NCBI GenBank assembly: GCA_036877525.1
Contig: JAZGTH010000005.1
Coordinates: forward strand, 3,002,001 to 3,066,000
Origin: Chromobotia macracanthus
Taxonomy: Eukaryota; Chordata; Actinopteri; Cypriniformes; Botiidae
Length of the DNA stretch: 64,000 nucleotides
Direction of reading: 5' to 3'
The stretch's first letter is position 1. The number at the start of each line of letters is the position of its first letter. The position numbers were made by a program, and so were the translations under genes. Below the pieces are notes generated by a model, which was given only the letters and a program-made list of their open reading frames with translations, had not been told where the DNA came from and made no database searches. Positions 22,498 to 32,544 of this stretch are shown here, one piece after another.

Positions 22498-22818
22498 GAA
22501 CCCCCCCCCTCTAGGAGCACCTCCAGGTGCTCTACGTGGGCGTCCCCGTGGCCGTGGTGCTGGACGGTCAGGTCTGGCTCGATGAAACTCCTCCGTGAGC
22601 GAGGGATCCAGAATGTCCACTGCCGCTACCCATGATCTCTCCTCTGGGCCGTATCCCTCCCAATCCACCAGGTATTGTAACTGACCCCCTCTTCGCCGTG
22701 AGTCAAGCAGGACGTTCACCTTGTAGGCCGGCGTTCCGCCAATGTCCAGCGGTGGCGGTGGCTCCTGCAATATGGCCTCGGGGTCAGCGTCCCGGTGGAA
22801 AGGTTTGAGGAGTGACAC
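22426..22818 (-). CDS. Chromodomain end of chromovirus pol
   Basis: The minus-strand frame begins LLKPFHRDADP, the end of the integrase extension, and continues into a chromodomain. Its core is AYKVNVLLDSRRRGGQLQYL, then VDWEGYGPEERSWV and a terminal helix DPSLTEEFHR. A basic, proline-rich tail follows and runs into the LTR. In chromoviruses this domain binds modified histones and steers integration. The frame is shifted relative to the integrase frame upstream; the break is near 22820-22850. The last residues are read from LTR sequence. Confidence 0.8.
   Translation of the reverse strand: MSLLKPFHRDADPEAILQEPPPPLDIGGTPAYKVNVLLDSRRRGGQLQYLVDWEGYGPEERSWVAAVDILDPSLTEEFHRARPDRPAPRPRGRPRRAPGGAPRGGGFCNIMPAEGALTGILTAHAPSAEL
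22500..22514 (-). promoter_or_regulatory. Polypurine tract of the chromovirus
   Basis: On the minus strand AGAGGGGGGGGG stands immediately before the 3' LTR start (TTC then TGTAAC). This is the plus-strand DNA primer site of the element. Confidence 0.75.
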
Positions 22819-22840
22819 ATGAAAAGGAGAGATGCGGTAG

Positions 22841-23752
22841 TCAGCAGGAAGCTAATTGGTAAGTGACCTCATTAATCTGTCTTATGATTTTAAATGGGCC
22901 AACATACCTGAGAGAGAGCTTCCTGCTCGGCAGACGTAGCTTGAGATCCCTCGTGGAGAGCCAGACCCTTTGTCCAGGTTGGTATGGAGGGTGTGGGCGA
23001 CGGTGATGGTTAGCGTTAATTTCCTGCCTCCTCACAGCGCGTTGAAGCCGCACATGGGCACTGTCCCACACCCTCTCACTGTTACGAATCCAGTCGTTAA
23101 CAGCAGGCACAGACGATGGTTCTCCCGACCACGGGAACAGGGGAGGCTGGTAACCCAGCACACATTGAAATGGTGTGAGTCCTGTAGAGGAGTGCGTGAG
23201 TGAGTTCTGGGCATACTCAGTCCAAGGGAGAAATTCAGCCCAGCGATGTTGTTCGCGGCTGCAGTAAGTCCGCAGGTACCTGCCGATCTCTTGGTTCAGC
23301 CTCTCCACCTGACCGTTTGACTGTGGATGATAGCCAGAGGTTAAACTCACATTGATATCTAAAAGGTTACAAAAGGATTTCCAAACCTGAGAGGTGAACT
23401 GAGTTCCTCGATCTGATACAATGCCTTCAGGTAGACCATAGTTTCGAAAGACATGGTGGAACATGGCTTGAGCAGTCTCCATGGCAGTAGGTAATCCTTT
23501 TAATGGAACCAGACGACAGGCTTTGGAGAAGCGGTCGATGATGACCAGGATTGTGGTGTAACCATCAGACAGGGGTATGTCAGTGATGAAGTCGATGGAG
23601 AGGTGAGACCAAGGTCGTTGGGGAATCGGGAGAGGCTGTAGAAGTCCTGTCGGCAGGTCCCTGGGAGTCTTGGACTGGGCACAGACGGAGCAAGACTTGA
23701 CATAATTGGCCACATCTTTGGTCATTGAAGGCCACCAGAAGGAATTCTGCAC
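22841..23752 (-). CDS. Chromovirus integrase
   Basis: A 303-residue open frame. It starts within the zinc-binding region (FWWPSMTKDVANYVKSC and CSVCAQSK, the CC half of HHCC). The catalytic core follows with SIDFITDIPLS (first Asp), VSDRGTQFTS (second Asp) and GYHPQSNGQVERLNQ (catalytic Glu). The C-terminal part has the PYQPGQRVWLSTRDLKL and RYVGPFKII motifs of GPY/F-type gypsy integrases. It ends with a stop after YQLASC, where relatives continue into the chromodomain, so a frameshift separates the two. Confidence 0.9.
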   Translation of the reverse strand: MQNSFWWPSMTKDVANYVKSCSVCAQSKTPRDLPTGLLQPLPIPQRPWSHLSIDFITDIPLSDGYTTILVIIDRFSKACRLVPLKGLPTAMETAQAMFHHVFRNYGLPEGIVSDRGTQFTSQVWKSFCNLLDINVSLTSGYHPQSNGQVERLNQEIGRYLRTYCSREQHRWAEFLPWTEYAQNSLTHSSTGLTPFQCVLGYQPPLFPWSGEPSSVPAVNDWIRNSERVWDSAHVRLQRAVRRQEINANHHRRPHPPYQPGQRVWLSTRDLKLRLPSRKLSLRYVGPFKIIRQINEVTYQLASC

Positions 23753-25304
23753 AAGTTTAAGGGTTCGTGAAATGCCGGGATGTCCCGTGCTGAGTGATGT
23801 GTGGACCCACTGGATGACCCGGTGACGTAGTGTCTGGGGAACATATTGTTTGGAAGGGGGGCAGTTCGGTGGTGATGGTTCTGGTGAATTTCCTCCATTA
23901 TGTCCCAGTTGACCGGAGCAACAAACAAGGCTGGACTTAGGATAGGTTCAGGATTGTAGTTCTGTCGTGGGGGATCATGGCGCCTGGATAGTGCATCTGC
24001 CTTGCTATTCTTGGAGCCTGGACGATGTGACTGTAAAATGGAATCGTGAAAAGAACAGGGACCATCTTGCCTGGCGTGATTTGACATACTCTAGGGGTCT
24101 TATGGTCCGTGATAACTTGAAAAGGATGAACTGCCCCCTCGAGCCAATGTCTCCATTCTTCCATGGCAGCCTTCATTGACAGAAGCTCTTTGTTTCCCAC
24201 ATCATAATTAAACTCAGCGGGGGTTAGCTTCCGAGAGAAGGCACACGGGAAAAGCTTGGGAGGTTGTCCGTGACGTTGAGAGAGCACGGCTCCAATCCCG
24301 CAGTCAGAAGCATTGACCTCCACAATGAAGGGGAGTTCTGGATCTGGATGTTTTAGGATGGGGGCCGTCGTGAAGCTGGTCTTTAGCTTTTGGAAGGCTG
24401 CATTGGCGGAAGCGTTCCATGACAACTTCTTGGGTTTTCCCTTAAGTAATGAAGTGAGAGGTGCAGCAATAGAGCTGTAGTTCCTAATGAAGCGTCGATA
24501 GAAGTTAGCAAAGCCCAGGAACCTCTGCAATTCTTTCAACGTGGAGGGCTGCGGCCACTCAGTGACGGCGGTTACCTTAGAAGCATCCATTTCAACGCCC
24601 TGGTGGCTGATGTTGTACCCCAGGAATGTTGTCTGCTTCACATGAAACTCACATTTTTCAGTCTTGACATAGAGTTGGTGATTGAGAAGCTTGGAAAGAA
24701 CACTCTTGACGTGAGTGACATGATCCTCTTCATTCAGGGAATAGATTAGGATGTCATCAAGATATGCGATGACATACTTGTGGAGGACATCTTTGAAGAC
24801 TTCATTTATGAAGGATTGGAAGACGGCTGGGGCATTGGCAAGGCCAAAGGGCATAACCAGGTATTCGTAGTGCCCCCTGGTGGTGAGAAAAGCTGTCTTC
24901 CACTCATCTCCGTCCCTGATGCGTATCAGGTTATAAGCGCTTCTCAAGTCGAGTTTGGTAAAAATTTTGGCCTCCCGGAGTTGTTCTAGGTCAGAAGGCA
25001 CTAGAGGCAGTGGATACCTGAATTTAACAGTGACATTATTGAGGCCTCTGTAGTCGATGCACGGACGCAGACCCCCATCCTTCTCCACGAAGAAGAAGCC
25101 GGCTGCAGTAGGAGAAGTAGAAGGACGGATAAAGCCAGCTTCCAGAGCCTCCTTGATGTAGTCCTCCATAGCCTGTGCTTCTTGGCGTGACAGCGGGTAG
25201 ACTTTGCTTTTGGGAGGAGACATGTTGAGAAGAAGGTCTATAGCACAGTTCCAGTGCCGATGTGGTGGTAACTGTGTGGCTTTAACCTTGCTGAAGACCT
25301 CCAA
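23722..25304 (-). CDS. Chromovirus reverse transcriptase and RNase H (frameshifted)
   Basis: The frame at 23937-25304 holds the RT: LSRQEAQAMEDYIKEALEAG, DGGLRPCIDYRGLN, FTKLDLRSAYN, VMPFGLANAPAVFQ and the catalytic box AYLDDILIYS. It then has FLGFANFYRRFIRNYS and the RNase H start IVEVNASDCGIGAVLSQR. The usual first catalytic residue of RNase H (VDASD) is Asn here. After FQVITDHK, near 24080, the frame shifts; the correct frame then continues in 23722-24087 with HRPGSKNSKADALSRRH. The element is therefore defective in both RNase H and frame. Confidence 0.9.
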
Positions 25305-25424
25305 AAGCTCGTTATAAACCTTGGGGATCTTTGGTTGGGTCAGGCTCGGAGGGCTCTCAATGCTTGTGGACAGACATGGACTGGACTGCTTAAGGGTTAG
25401 ACAGTGACTAAAACAGAATGGAGA

Positions 25425-25808
25425 CTAGTGGGTCAGCTCACCCGTGTGCCAGGAGATGTGGGGATCGTGGCAACTTAGCCATGGAATTCCTAAAATTATT
25501 TCATATTTGGGTGAGTCGATCAGATATAGAGAGATGTTCTCTTCATGAAAAACCCCAATTTGCATTTTCAGTGATCGGGTCTGTTCCAGAATTCCTCCTT
25601 TGATGGGTTGGTTATTGACAGCCGTAATACTGATAGGTGGAAAGCATGGAATGGTGGGTAGCTGATGTTTCCGGGCGATGTCCGAGTTGATGAGGTTGAG
25701 AGCGGCGCCGGAATCTACTAATGCAACATAAGTACATAAGACTTTCGGTAGAAATCTGTACAGGTAATGTGAAGACTTTAAATGGATCTTGTGAAAAGGT
25801 GTCCACAC
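25425..25808 (-). CDS. Chromovirus aspartic protease
   Basis: The frame contains ALVDSGAALNLINSDIA with the catalytic D-S-G triad, preceded by a short lead and followed by LPTIPCFPPISITAVN and YEIILGIPWLSCHDPHISW, the conserved ILG motif of retropepsins. It lies between the gag zinc knuckle and the RT, as expected for gypsy elements. It ends in a stop near 25425 rather than reading through to RT. Confidence 0.85.
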   Translation of the reverse strand: MWTPFHKIHLKSSHYLYRFLPKVLCTYVALVDSGAALNLINSDIARKHQLPTIPCFPPISITAVNNQPIKGGILEQTRSLKMQIGVFHEENISLYLIDSPKYEIILGIPWLSCHDPHISWHTGELTH

Positions 25809-26172
25809 TCACCCGGTCTTGTGCTGTGAGGGACCTCCGGGTCTTTTGAGGACACTGTGACTTACGATGACCTGGTTCACCACAATAAAAGCAGAGGTTG
25901 TTGATTAACCTTCATCTACGCTCGTCCTCAGACAGCCTGGTAGATCCTACTTGCATGGGCTCTGTAACACATGGTGCCTCAGGATTCTGAAGTGCAGGTC
26001 GTGACATAAGGTGGGATGCATGCGCTTGCTTGGGTTTAGATCTTACCAGTCATGTTAACAAAGTCATTGAAAGAAGATTCCTCACCTCGACATGCCATCT
26101 CCAACTGCAATTGGGGAGATAGGCTTTCCCAAAACACCCCTTTAAGTGCAGCATCATTCCATCGAAGTATTC
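25809..26172 (-). pseudogene. Chromovirus gag remnant with one zinc knuckle
   Basis: Starting at the LTR junction, a frame reads LRWNDAALKGVFWESLSPQL and MACRGEESSFNDFVNMTGKI, part of a gypsy capsid region. After a stop, 25851-25893 encodes CFYCGEPGHRKSQC, a CX2CX4HX4C zinc knuckle. All sequence that should precede this (leader, primer binding site, first half of gag) is missing. Confidence 0.8.
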
Positions 26173-26686
26173 TGTAAGGGGGCTGAGGCAGAAGCTGAAG
26201 CAGGATCCAGTTGCGGATGTTTATTGGGGTTATCAAACGAGTCGTGATCCATAATCAAAGTCAAAAGTACAGGCAAAGGGTCGTGATAAACATAGACAGT
26301 CCAACCATGCAACACAACAAAAGGGAGAGACGTAAATCAGAGGTCGTAAATCCAGGCAGAGAATCGATATCTAAACAAACAGTCCAATCCAGGCATCAAA
26401 CAAAGGGGCAAGGCAAAAATCAGAAAACGAGAACCAAACAATAGGTAAGACAGTAAAAGAGTAAAAGAGTAAAAGAGTAAAAGAGTAAAAGAGTAAAAGA
26501 GTAAAAGAGTATGCTAAGTAGTCAGGTGTAAAGCTGGCAATACTTCGCAACGTGGCCATGTGGCAGCAAGGTTTATATAGATGCCAAACAGGAAGTAAGT
26601 TCAGAGTTCAAAGTTCAGAGTTCAGCAGAGGGAGCATGAGCAGTCAGTATTCCGGTGAGGGCTCCCTCTGCTGGCGTGATGTTACA
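26173..26686 (-). repeat. 5' LTR of the chromovirus (514 bp)
   Basis: Same sequence as the other LTR apart from scattered substitutions and an expanded array of the 8-bp unit GTAAAAGA. Minus-strand TATA box TATATAAACC lies at about 26571-26580. Confidence 0.92.
26453..26510. repeat. (GTAAAAGA)7 array inside the 5' LTR
   Basis: Seven perfect 8-bp units plus a partial GT. The sister LTR has only one to two degenerate units at this place, so the array grew after insertion. It lies between the TATA box and the 3' half of the LTR. Confidence 0.95.
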
Positions 26687-26691
26687 GTTAT

Positions 26692-27060
26692 GTAAGAACT
26701 GCTTATTGTAACAGAAGGGATGATACAGGTATATCTCAGTTAGAAATTGGACATTCTGCTCTTAATAAATCACTCCAGATGATAGGAAAACATGAATTCA
26801 GTGTGTATTCATGGGCTTCACATGGGCATGTGTTAATTAACTGTAGGGAATATGAAAGGGAGAAATCTGCTGCCATAAATTCTTTGACATTACAGAATGT
26901 ATAAAGTTCTTGTAAAGGTCATAAAGCTCTTTTAAATTCCACAATATTGTATAATAAAATATGGGTATATAGATGATATATATACCAAAAAACTCACACT
27001 CCACACCAGTAGGTGGCGGTATATGCACCATAAGCTGGTTTACCAACCGCTATTAAACAT
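26692..27060 (+). mobile_element. I-type LINE copy 1, part 2 (C-terminus and 3' end)
   Basis: Continues copy 1 after the chromovirus: CNRRDDTGISQLEIGHSALN, then HGHVLINCREYEREK and the stop. The 3' untranslated end carries CCAGTAGGTGGCGGTATATGCACC, AAGCTGGTTTACCAACCGC and TTAAACATCAGAAGA, the highly characteristic tail of this fish LINE family. Confidence 0.85.
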
Positions 27061-27591
27061 CAGAAGATAAAATCTTTCTGATACACCGGTTGCGGTGGAG
27101 TGGTGGTTGAGAACAGCTGGATTGTGACCGGAGTGTTGATGGTAGGAAGTAACGAATGGAAAAAGAAATCGTAAAAGAATCAGAATCAGACGACAACAGG
27201 AAAACAACAGGTAAGAAGGAGGAAAGAGGAGTATAATGTACTGCTGAAATTTGTTTCAAATTCCGTTAACCTTTTTAAACTAACAAAATCAATTAAAGAA
27301 GTCCATCCACTGAGGGATGGCAAATGAATACTATTTTGCAAAGACAGTAGGCAACAAAGAATGGCACTGAGAAATAAAACTCTTGTTGGGCATAAAGTTT
27401 AATGCGCAATTCTACCAGTAGAGAATATTAAAAGTAATATAACTGGAGCAGCAGTGAATGATGTCACAAGGCTTAAGTGTATTAGAAATAATGAAAAGAG
27501 TTAGAGCCTCTCAGTAGTGATTAATTTTGATGAGAATAGATTGCCTGAGAGAGTTTATTTAGGATTTGTCAGCTGCAATGTTAGATTATAT

Positions 27592-27780
27592 GTTCCCCCG
27601 CTACTAAGATGTTATAAATGCCAAAAATACGGTTATGTAGCAGCAGCAGAGGCAAACAGAGTGTGCACAATGTGGAGGTGAACATGAGTACGGAAAATGT
27701 GGGTAAGGTGTAAACCCTAAATGTTGCAATTGTGGAGGAGATCATAGTGCAGGATATGGAGGATGTATAGTGAGGAAAAA
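27592..27780 (+). pseudogene. ORF1 zinc-knuckle region of I-type LINE copy 2
   Basis: Frames broken by small indels show LRCYKCQKYGYVAAA, then CGGEHEYGKCG and CCNCGGDHSAGYGGC, three CCHC-type zinc knuckles. These are the nucleic-acid binding end of ORF1 in this superfamily. An in-frame stop and a shift lie between the first and second knuckle. Confidence 0.65.
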
Positions 27781-28104
27781 TGCAGTGTAAGTTCAGAATG
27801 TCATATGCTGAGGATTTGAGGAAAGTAAAAGAAACTTATAAGGTAGTGAAAACTAGTAATACAGCACCACAGACAAACATAATGCTGGAAGGACAGGGGA
27901 AAGATTATCAACAAAGTGTCATTTGTAGCTTTTATAGCAAAAGTGGTGAATTGTTCTGCTCAAGTAGAAAGCGGGACTGAGAGAATTAAAATGATCAAAG
28001 CTGCAGAAAAGTATTTGGAATTAGAGGGTGTAACAGTTAATATGATAAACGAAAGGCTAAAGATACAAACAGTAAACAGTCAGACGTCATGTGGTGGTTC
28101 ATAA

Positions 28105-30170
28105 TGGTAATAGTTATCTTGCAGTGGAATGCTAAAAGTTTAATTGCTAATGGTCAAGAATTTAAGAAATTTATTTTAGGTCTTGAAAATAGCCTGGATA
28201 TTATGAAGAAATATGGCTCAAACCTCAACAAAATTTTGTAATACAAGGTTATATCACAGTTCGTAGAGATAGGAATAAAGGAAATAATGGTGGGGTTGCA
28301 ACCTTTGTTAAGCAAGGGATTGGATATAGAATTGTTGAGGTATGTAGGGAACAAGAGGTTGTTGTGGTGGATGTTTGGGAAGGATCTCAGAGTGTTAGAA
28401 TAATAAACTTTTAGAATCCTTTTGATGGCTTAAGCATGGATACATTGGAAAATATAAAAGGAAATGGTAGTCATAAGGTAATATGGTGCTGTGATTTTAA
28501 TGCTCATGGGATTAGTATTGGGGAGGATTAGTATGCATTAATGATGGAAGTTATACAATAATTGATATATCTCAGGGAAAATACTCAATGTGGGACTTAA
28601 CACTCGTTTCTTAAAGTTTAGCTTGAAAATGTGATTGGAAAGTATTTAAACAAAGTACTATAGGTAGTGATCATTCTCCCATTGTCAGTAAAATTAGGGC
28701 AGATATAACACAAACAGTGGTGGAAAAAATGCCAAGGTGGAAGTTTAAATTAGCTGACTGGGATAAGTTTAAGGAAATATGTCAAAATAAAATGGGACAT
28801 ACTTGTACTTTCATGGATGATGCAGATGTTTTTAATAATAAAATCTGTGAGGTTCTTCAGAGCACAGCTGAAGAGGTAATGGGTAAGAAGACAGGTAGTA
28901 GGAGGAAAGCAGTACTGTGGTGGAATGAGGAGTGTAATGAGGCTGTTGTGAGGAGAAACAGAGTGTTTAAGAAAGTGAGAAAATCCTTTAATTATAATGA
29001 TTTTATTAATTATAAAGAGCACAGGCCATAGTGAGGAGAATTATACGGACATCTATAATGGGGAAAAAAGAAAGGGAAAAGGGCCATCTGAGTGCACACT
29101 GGACTCCAAGTGTACCTTATATGATTTGAAGAAAGCTCTAGTAGGGGTTAAACAGACTTCTCCAGGCAGAGATGATATCTATTATGAGATGGTAAAACAT
29201 CTATCAGAAACATAACTAAATGTTATTCTGAGTCTCTTCAATAAGGAATGGGAGTCAGGGAAGTTGACTGGAAACATGGGGCCATAGTGCCAGTTGCAAA
29301 GCCAGGCAAGGATCATACGCAACCAACAAATTACAGACCCAGAGCGTTAATGTCAAATATGTGCAAGTTGATGGAGCATATGGTAATGAGCAGACTGGTA
29401 TATGTAATAGAGAAAGAAAAACTTTATAACTATTTATCAAAGTGGTTTCTGGAAAGGACACAGCAAAATGGACTCAGTAATCTGTTTGGAAGCTGAAATA
29501 AGAAAGGCTCAAGTAAATAAAGAAGTGTTGGTAGGGGTATTTTGTGATGTAGAAAAGACGTACGACATGATGTAGAAAGAGGGACTTTTAATTAAATTAG
29601 AGGGAATGGGAATTAAGGGAAGGATGTATAATTGGATTATTAATTTTTTGTTTAAAAGAACCATACAAGTAGGTTCCGCACTGTCTCAGATATATACAAC
29701 AGAGAATGGAACACCTCAAGGAAGTGTTAGCAGTCCTACCCTGTTTAATTTAATGATTAATGATATTTTCAAACATATCGAAATGGATATAGGGAGATCT
29801 TTATATGCAGATGATGGGGCGCTGTGGAAGAGGGGGCACAATGTAGAACGTGGAAAAGTGTATACAGTCTGCAGTAAATAGAATAGAAACCTGGGCCAAT
29901 GAGTGGCGTTTTTGCTACTCTGTAGCAAAAGGTTGAAATTCACAAGGTGATCTGTTTTTCAAAAAGAAGAGATGATCTGATGATAAATATTAAATTGCAT
30001 GGACAGAAATTAGAACAAGTATCAGTAGTCAGATTTTTGGGAATGTGGATGGATTTAAAATAAAATTTTAGAATGCATATACAAAAGTTAGAAGATAAAT
30101 GTAAAAAGGCAATAAATGTGATATGCCTGGCCGGAGCTGAATGGGGAGCTTGCCGTCATTCTCTTAAAAG
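28105..30170 (+). pseudogene. Endonuclease and reverse transcriptase of I-type LINE copy 2
   Basis: The endonuclease region has FVIQGYTVVRRDRNKGNNGG and then VIWCCDFNAHG. The 28717-29031 frame (KMPRWKFKLADWDKFKEICQ) is the linker. RT follows: PGRDDIYYEMVKHL, NYRPRALMSNMCKLMEHMVM, DVEKTYDMM, ENGTPQGSVSSPTLFNLMIN and the catalytic box LYADDGALW at 29802-29828. Stops at about 29031, 29215, 29496 and 29575 show the copy is dead. The YADD box itself is intact. Confidence 0.75.
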
Positions 30171-30172
30171 TA

Positions 30173-30838
30173 CAGTCATGTGAATAAATTAGGACATCCT
30201 ATGAAAGCCTGTGTATTTTTGTAACATTTTTGCAACATTTTGGATATATGGATATTTAATCTCAATTTTAGCAATACAGAGAGATTAAAGTAATATATCT
30301 AAGCAATTAAAACTGAAGAGGGGATTTTCTGTTAAATGTAATTCCACAAAATGCAAATTCTAACTGAGGCAAAAGTTAGGACACCCTCACATGTGTTCTC
30401 TCTTAAAATGGCTCAAATCACACACAGGTGTATCACACCAGGTGCACATAATTAGTAGATCGTTACTCAGTATTTTAAATGAGGCTTGCCCTATCTAAAC
30501 CTCAGACATTTAGTTTGGTGTGCTCCTGACTGTTGAAGTGAGAGTGAGCACCATGGTGAGACAAAAAGAGCTGTCAGAAGCCTTCAGAAAAAAATTGTAG
30601 TATCCTATGAGTCTGGTAAGGGATTTAAAATGATTAAAAAGGCATTTTTGTAGAATTACGTTTACAGAAGATCTTAAAGACTTTTCTTCAGTTTTAATTG
30701 TTTAGTTATATTACTTATTACATTACTATATTTTCTAATCTCTCTGTATTGTTAAAATTGAGACTAAATAACCATATATTACAAAATGTTACAAAATACA
30801 CATGCTTTCACAGGGTGTCCTAATTTTTTCACATGACT
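30173..30838. mobile_element. Tc1-type DNA transposon derivative inside the LINE
   Basis: Terminal inverted repeats of about 75 bp (CAGTCATGTGAATAAATTAGGACA on the left, TGTCCTAATTTTTTCACATGACT on the right) are flanked by TA on both sides (30171-30172 and 30839-30840). Inside, at 30553, an ATG opens MVRQKELSEAFRKK and after a frame slip VSYESGKGFKMIKK, the helix-turn-helix start of a Tc1 transposase. The rest of the transposase is deleted. It is non-autonomous. Confidence 0.85.
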
Positions 30839-31369
30839 TAATATATTGTGCATTGATAAGAGCAGTGATAGATTATGGCAGTATGGTATACAGTTCTGCA
30901 TTCAAAACACAACTATTAAAAATTGAGGCAATTCAGTCACAAGCACTGAGAATATGCTGTGGAGCATTTAGATAATCTCCAATAACAGTAATTCAAATAG
31001 AGATGGGTAAAATACCGCTAGAACTCTGAAAGCTAAAATTAAAGATGAGGTACTGGATTAATATAAAGTGACATTTGGATTGTCATCCAGTTAAGAAGGT
31101 ATTGAAAGATTGTTGGGAATATGAGTTTAGGAAAATAACAAGCTTCAGATGAAATGCCAATAAGGAGGTTCAGGATATGGGTTTAAGTAACACCAATATT
31201 GCTCCTACTGTAGCTATATCAGTAATACCTTCTTGGCTATTCCCTATGCCTTCAATTGATCTACAGTTGAAGAACATGAAGAAAAGCAAAATAAGGATTC
31301 AAGTAAGTTAGAAAGTTCAATAGTGCAACAATTCATTGATCAAAAGTATTATAATGCAGTTCAAATATA

Positions 31370-32540
31370 TACTACGCAGCTACATGGCTCATATCTCACA
31401 GACAGATCTTTCAAGGTATCATGGAGAGGTGAGGAGTCAATATCACATCAGCTGACCACAGGGGTCCCACAGGGATCAGTCCTTGTTTCTTTCCTCTTCT
31501 CAATATATACAGCTTCTCTAGGTGCAGTCATTAAAGCACATGGCTTCTCATACCACTGCTATGCCAATGATACACAGCTTCATTACTCATTTCAGCCTGA
31601 TGACCCCACCTTTGCTGCCCAGATCTCCACCTGCTTCCTAGACATCTCAGCCTGGATGAAAAAATGACACCTCCAGCTCAACCTCAGCAAGACAGAACTT
31701 CTGATAATACTGGCCAACCCATCATTAGAACACAACTTCACAGTTGAACTTGGATCATCCATTCTTACACCCACTTTGTCCGTTAGAAACCTTGGAGTAG
31801 TGTTTGATGACCAGCTGAAATTCACTCCTCAGGTTGCAACAATCTTTCGGTCCTGCAGGTATGTGCTTTACAACATCAGGAAAATCAGACCCTTCCTGTC
31901 CAAGCACTTGTAATATCAAGGCTGGACTGCTGCATTGCCCTTTTGGCTGGCCTTCCAGCCAATGCCACCAAACCCCTTGCAAATGACCCAGAATGGATCA
32001 TTTGCACTGTGATAACTGTGATAAGTGTCAATAGAAATAACAGAACACATATGCCTCACATTCTATGAGTATGAAAGAGCAAGATTACAATTAATGCAAG
32101 CATTAAGGTAATAAATTATCACTCCAGGTCAAACGCCACATCTGGTCTTGAATCAACCAAAAACTGCCCATGTCACACCCCTCCTGACCTTAGTCCACTG
32201 GCTACCTGTAGCCACCCTCATCAAATTTAAATCTCTTACTCTTGCCTTTAGGACAGTAACCAGAACCTCTCCCTCCTACCTCAACTGACTCCTCCGGACA
32301 TATGTCCCCTCCCGCCAGCTACGGTCAGTCAATGAGCAACGTCTGATTGTTCCCCCACAATGAGGCATCAAATCAACATCAACTCCTTGTCTCTAGTTCA
32401 TTCTATCTCTAGTAGCAGAATACAATGTCCACTTGTAAATTTAGCTATGTAGACTTGGCGTGTCAACTTGCAAGGCAAAATGTCAATGCTCTCGACCTTT
32501 TGTAATTCACTTTGGATAAACGTGTGCGCTAAATGTAAAT
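31370..32540 (+). mobile_element. L2-type LINE inserted in I-type LINE copy 2
   Basis: A 5'-truncated L2. The frame at 31323-31667 reads YLTDRSFKVSWRGEESISHQ, TGVPQGSVLVSFLFSIYT and YHCYANDTQLHYSF (the catalytic box is YAND; active copies have YADD). It continues with LNLSKTELLIILANPSL and VRNLGVVFDDQLKF, later HVTPLLTLVHWLPVA, and the tail TTTGGATAAACGTGTGCGCTAAATGTAAAT. The host sequence AAATATA occurs on both sides (31363-31369 and 32537-32543), and the I-type LINE reads across from QIYT to DGSKDP. It carries a copy of I-type LINE sequence at 32013-32128. Confidence 0.85.
32013..32128 (+). repeat. Duplicate of I-type LINE C-terminal segment inside the L2, with a 26-bp inversion
   Basis: The segment AACTGTGATAAGTGTCAATAG to ATCACTCCAGG repeats 33134-33253 almost exactly and interrupts the L2 coding sequence. 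Within it 32048-32073 is the exact reverse complement of 33169-33194. The copy at 33 kb encodes the sensible EHILIECEAYERARL, so its orientation is ancestral. Confidence 0.85.
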
Positions 32541-32544
32541 ATAC

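Larger units (their letters stand above)
22020..26686 (-). mobile_element. Ty3/gypsy chromovirus with two LTRs and target duplication
   Basis: This is an LTR retrotransposon in minus orientation. Both LTRs begin TGTAA and end TTACA, and the host site GTTAT is duplicated on both sides (22015-22019 and 26687-26691). Internal order on the minus strand is partial gag with a zinc knuckle, aspartic protease, reverse transcriptase and RNase H, integrase, then chromodomain, the usual Ty3/gypsy order with the chromovirus signature. A polypurine tract lies before the 3' LTR. The 5' end of gag, the leader and the primer binding site are missing, so the copy cannot replicate by itself. It is inserted in I-type LINE copy 1. 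Confidence 0.93.

Noticed and set aside
22363..25812. Plus-strand and alternative minus-strand frames across the chromovirus
   Set aside because: They overlap the clear pol frames in other phases and show no domain.
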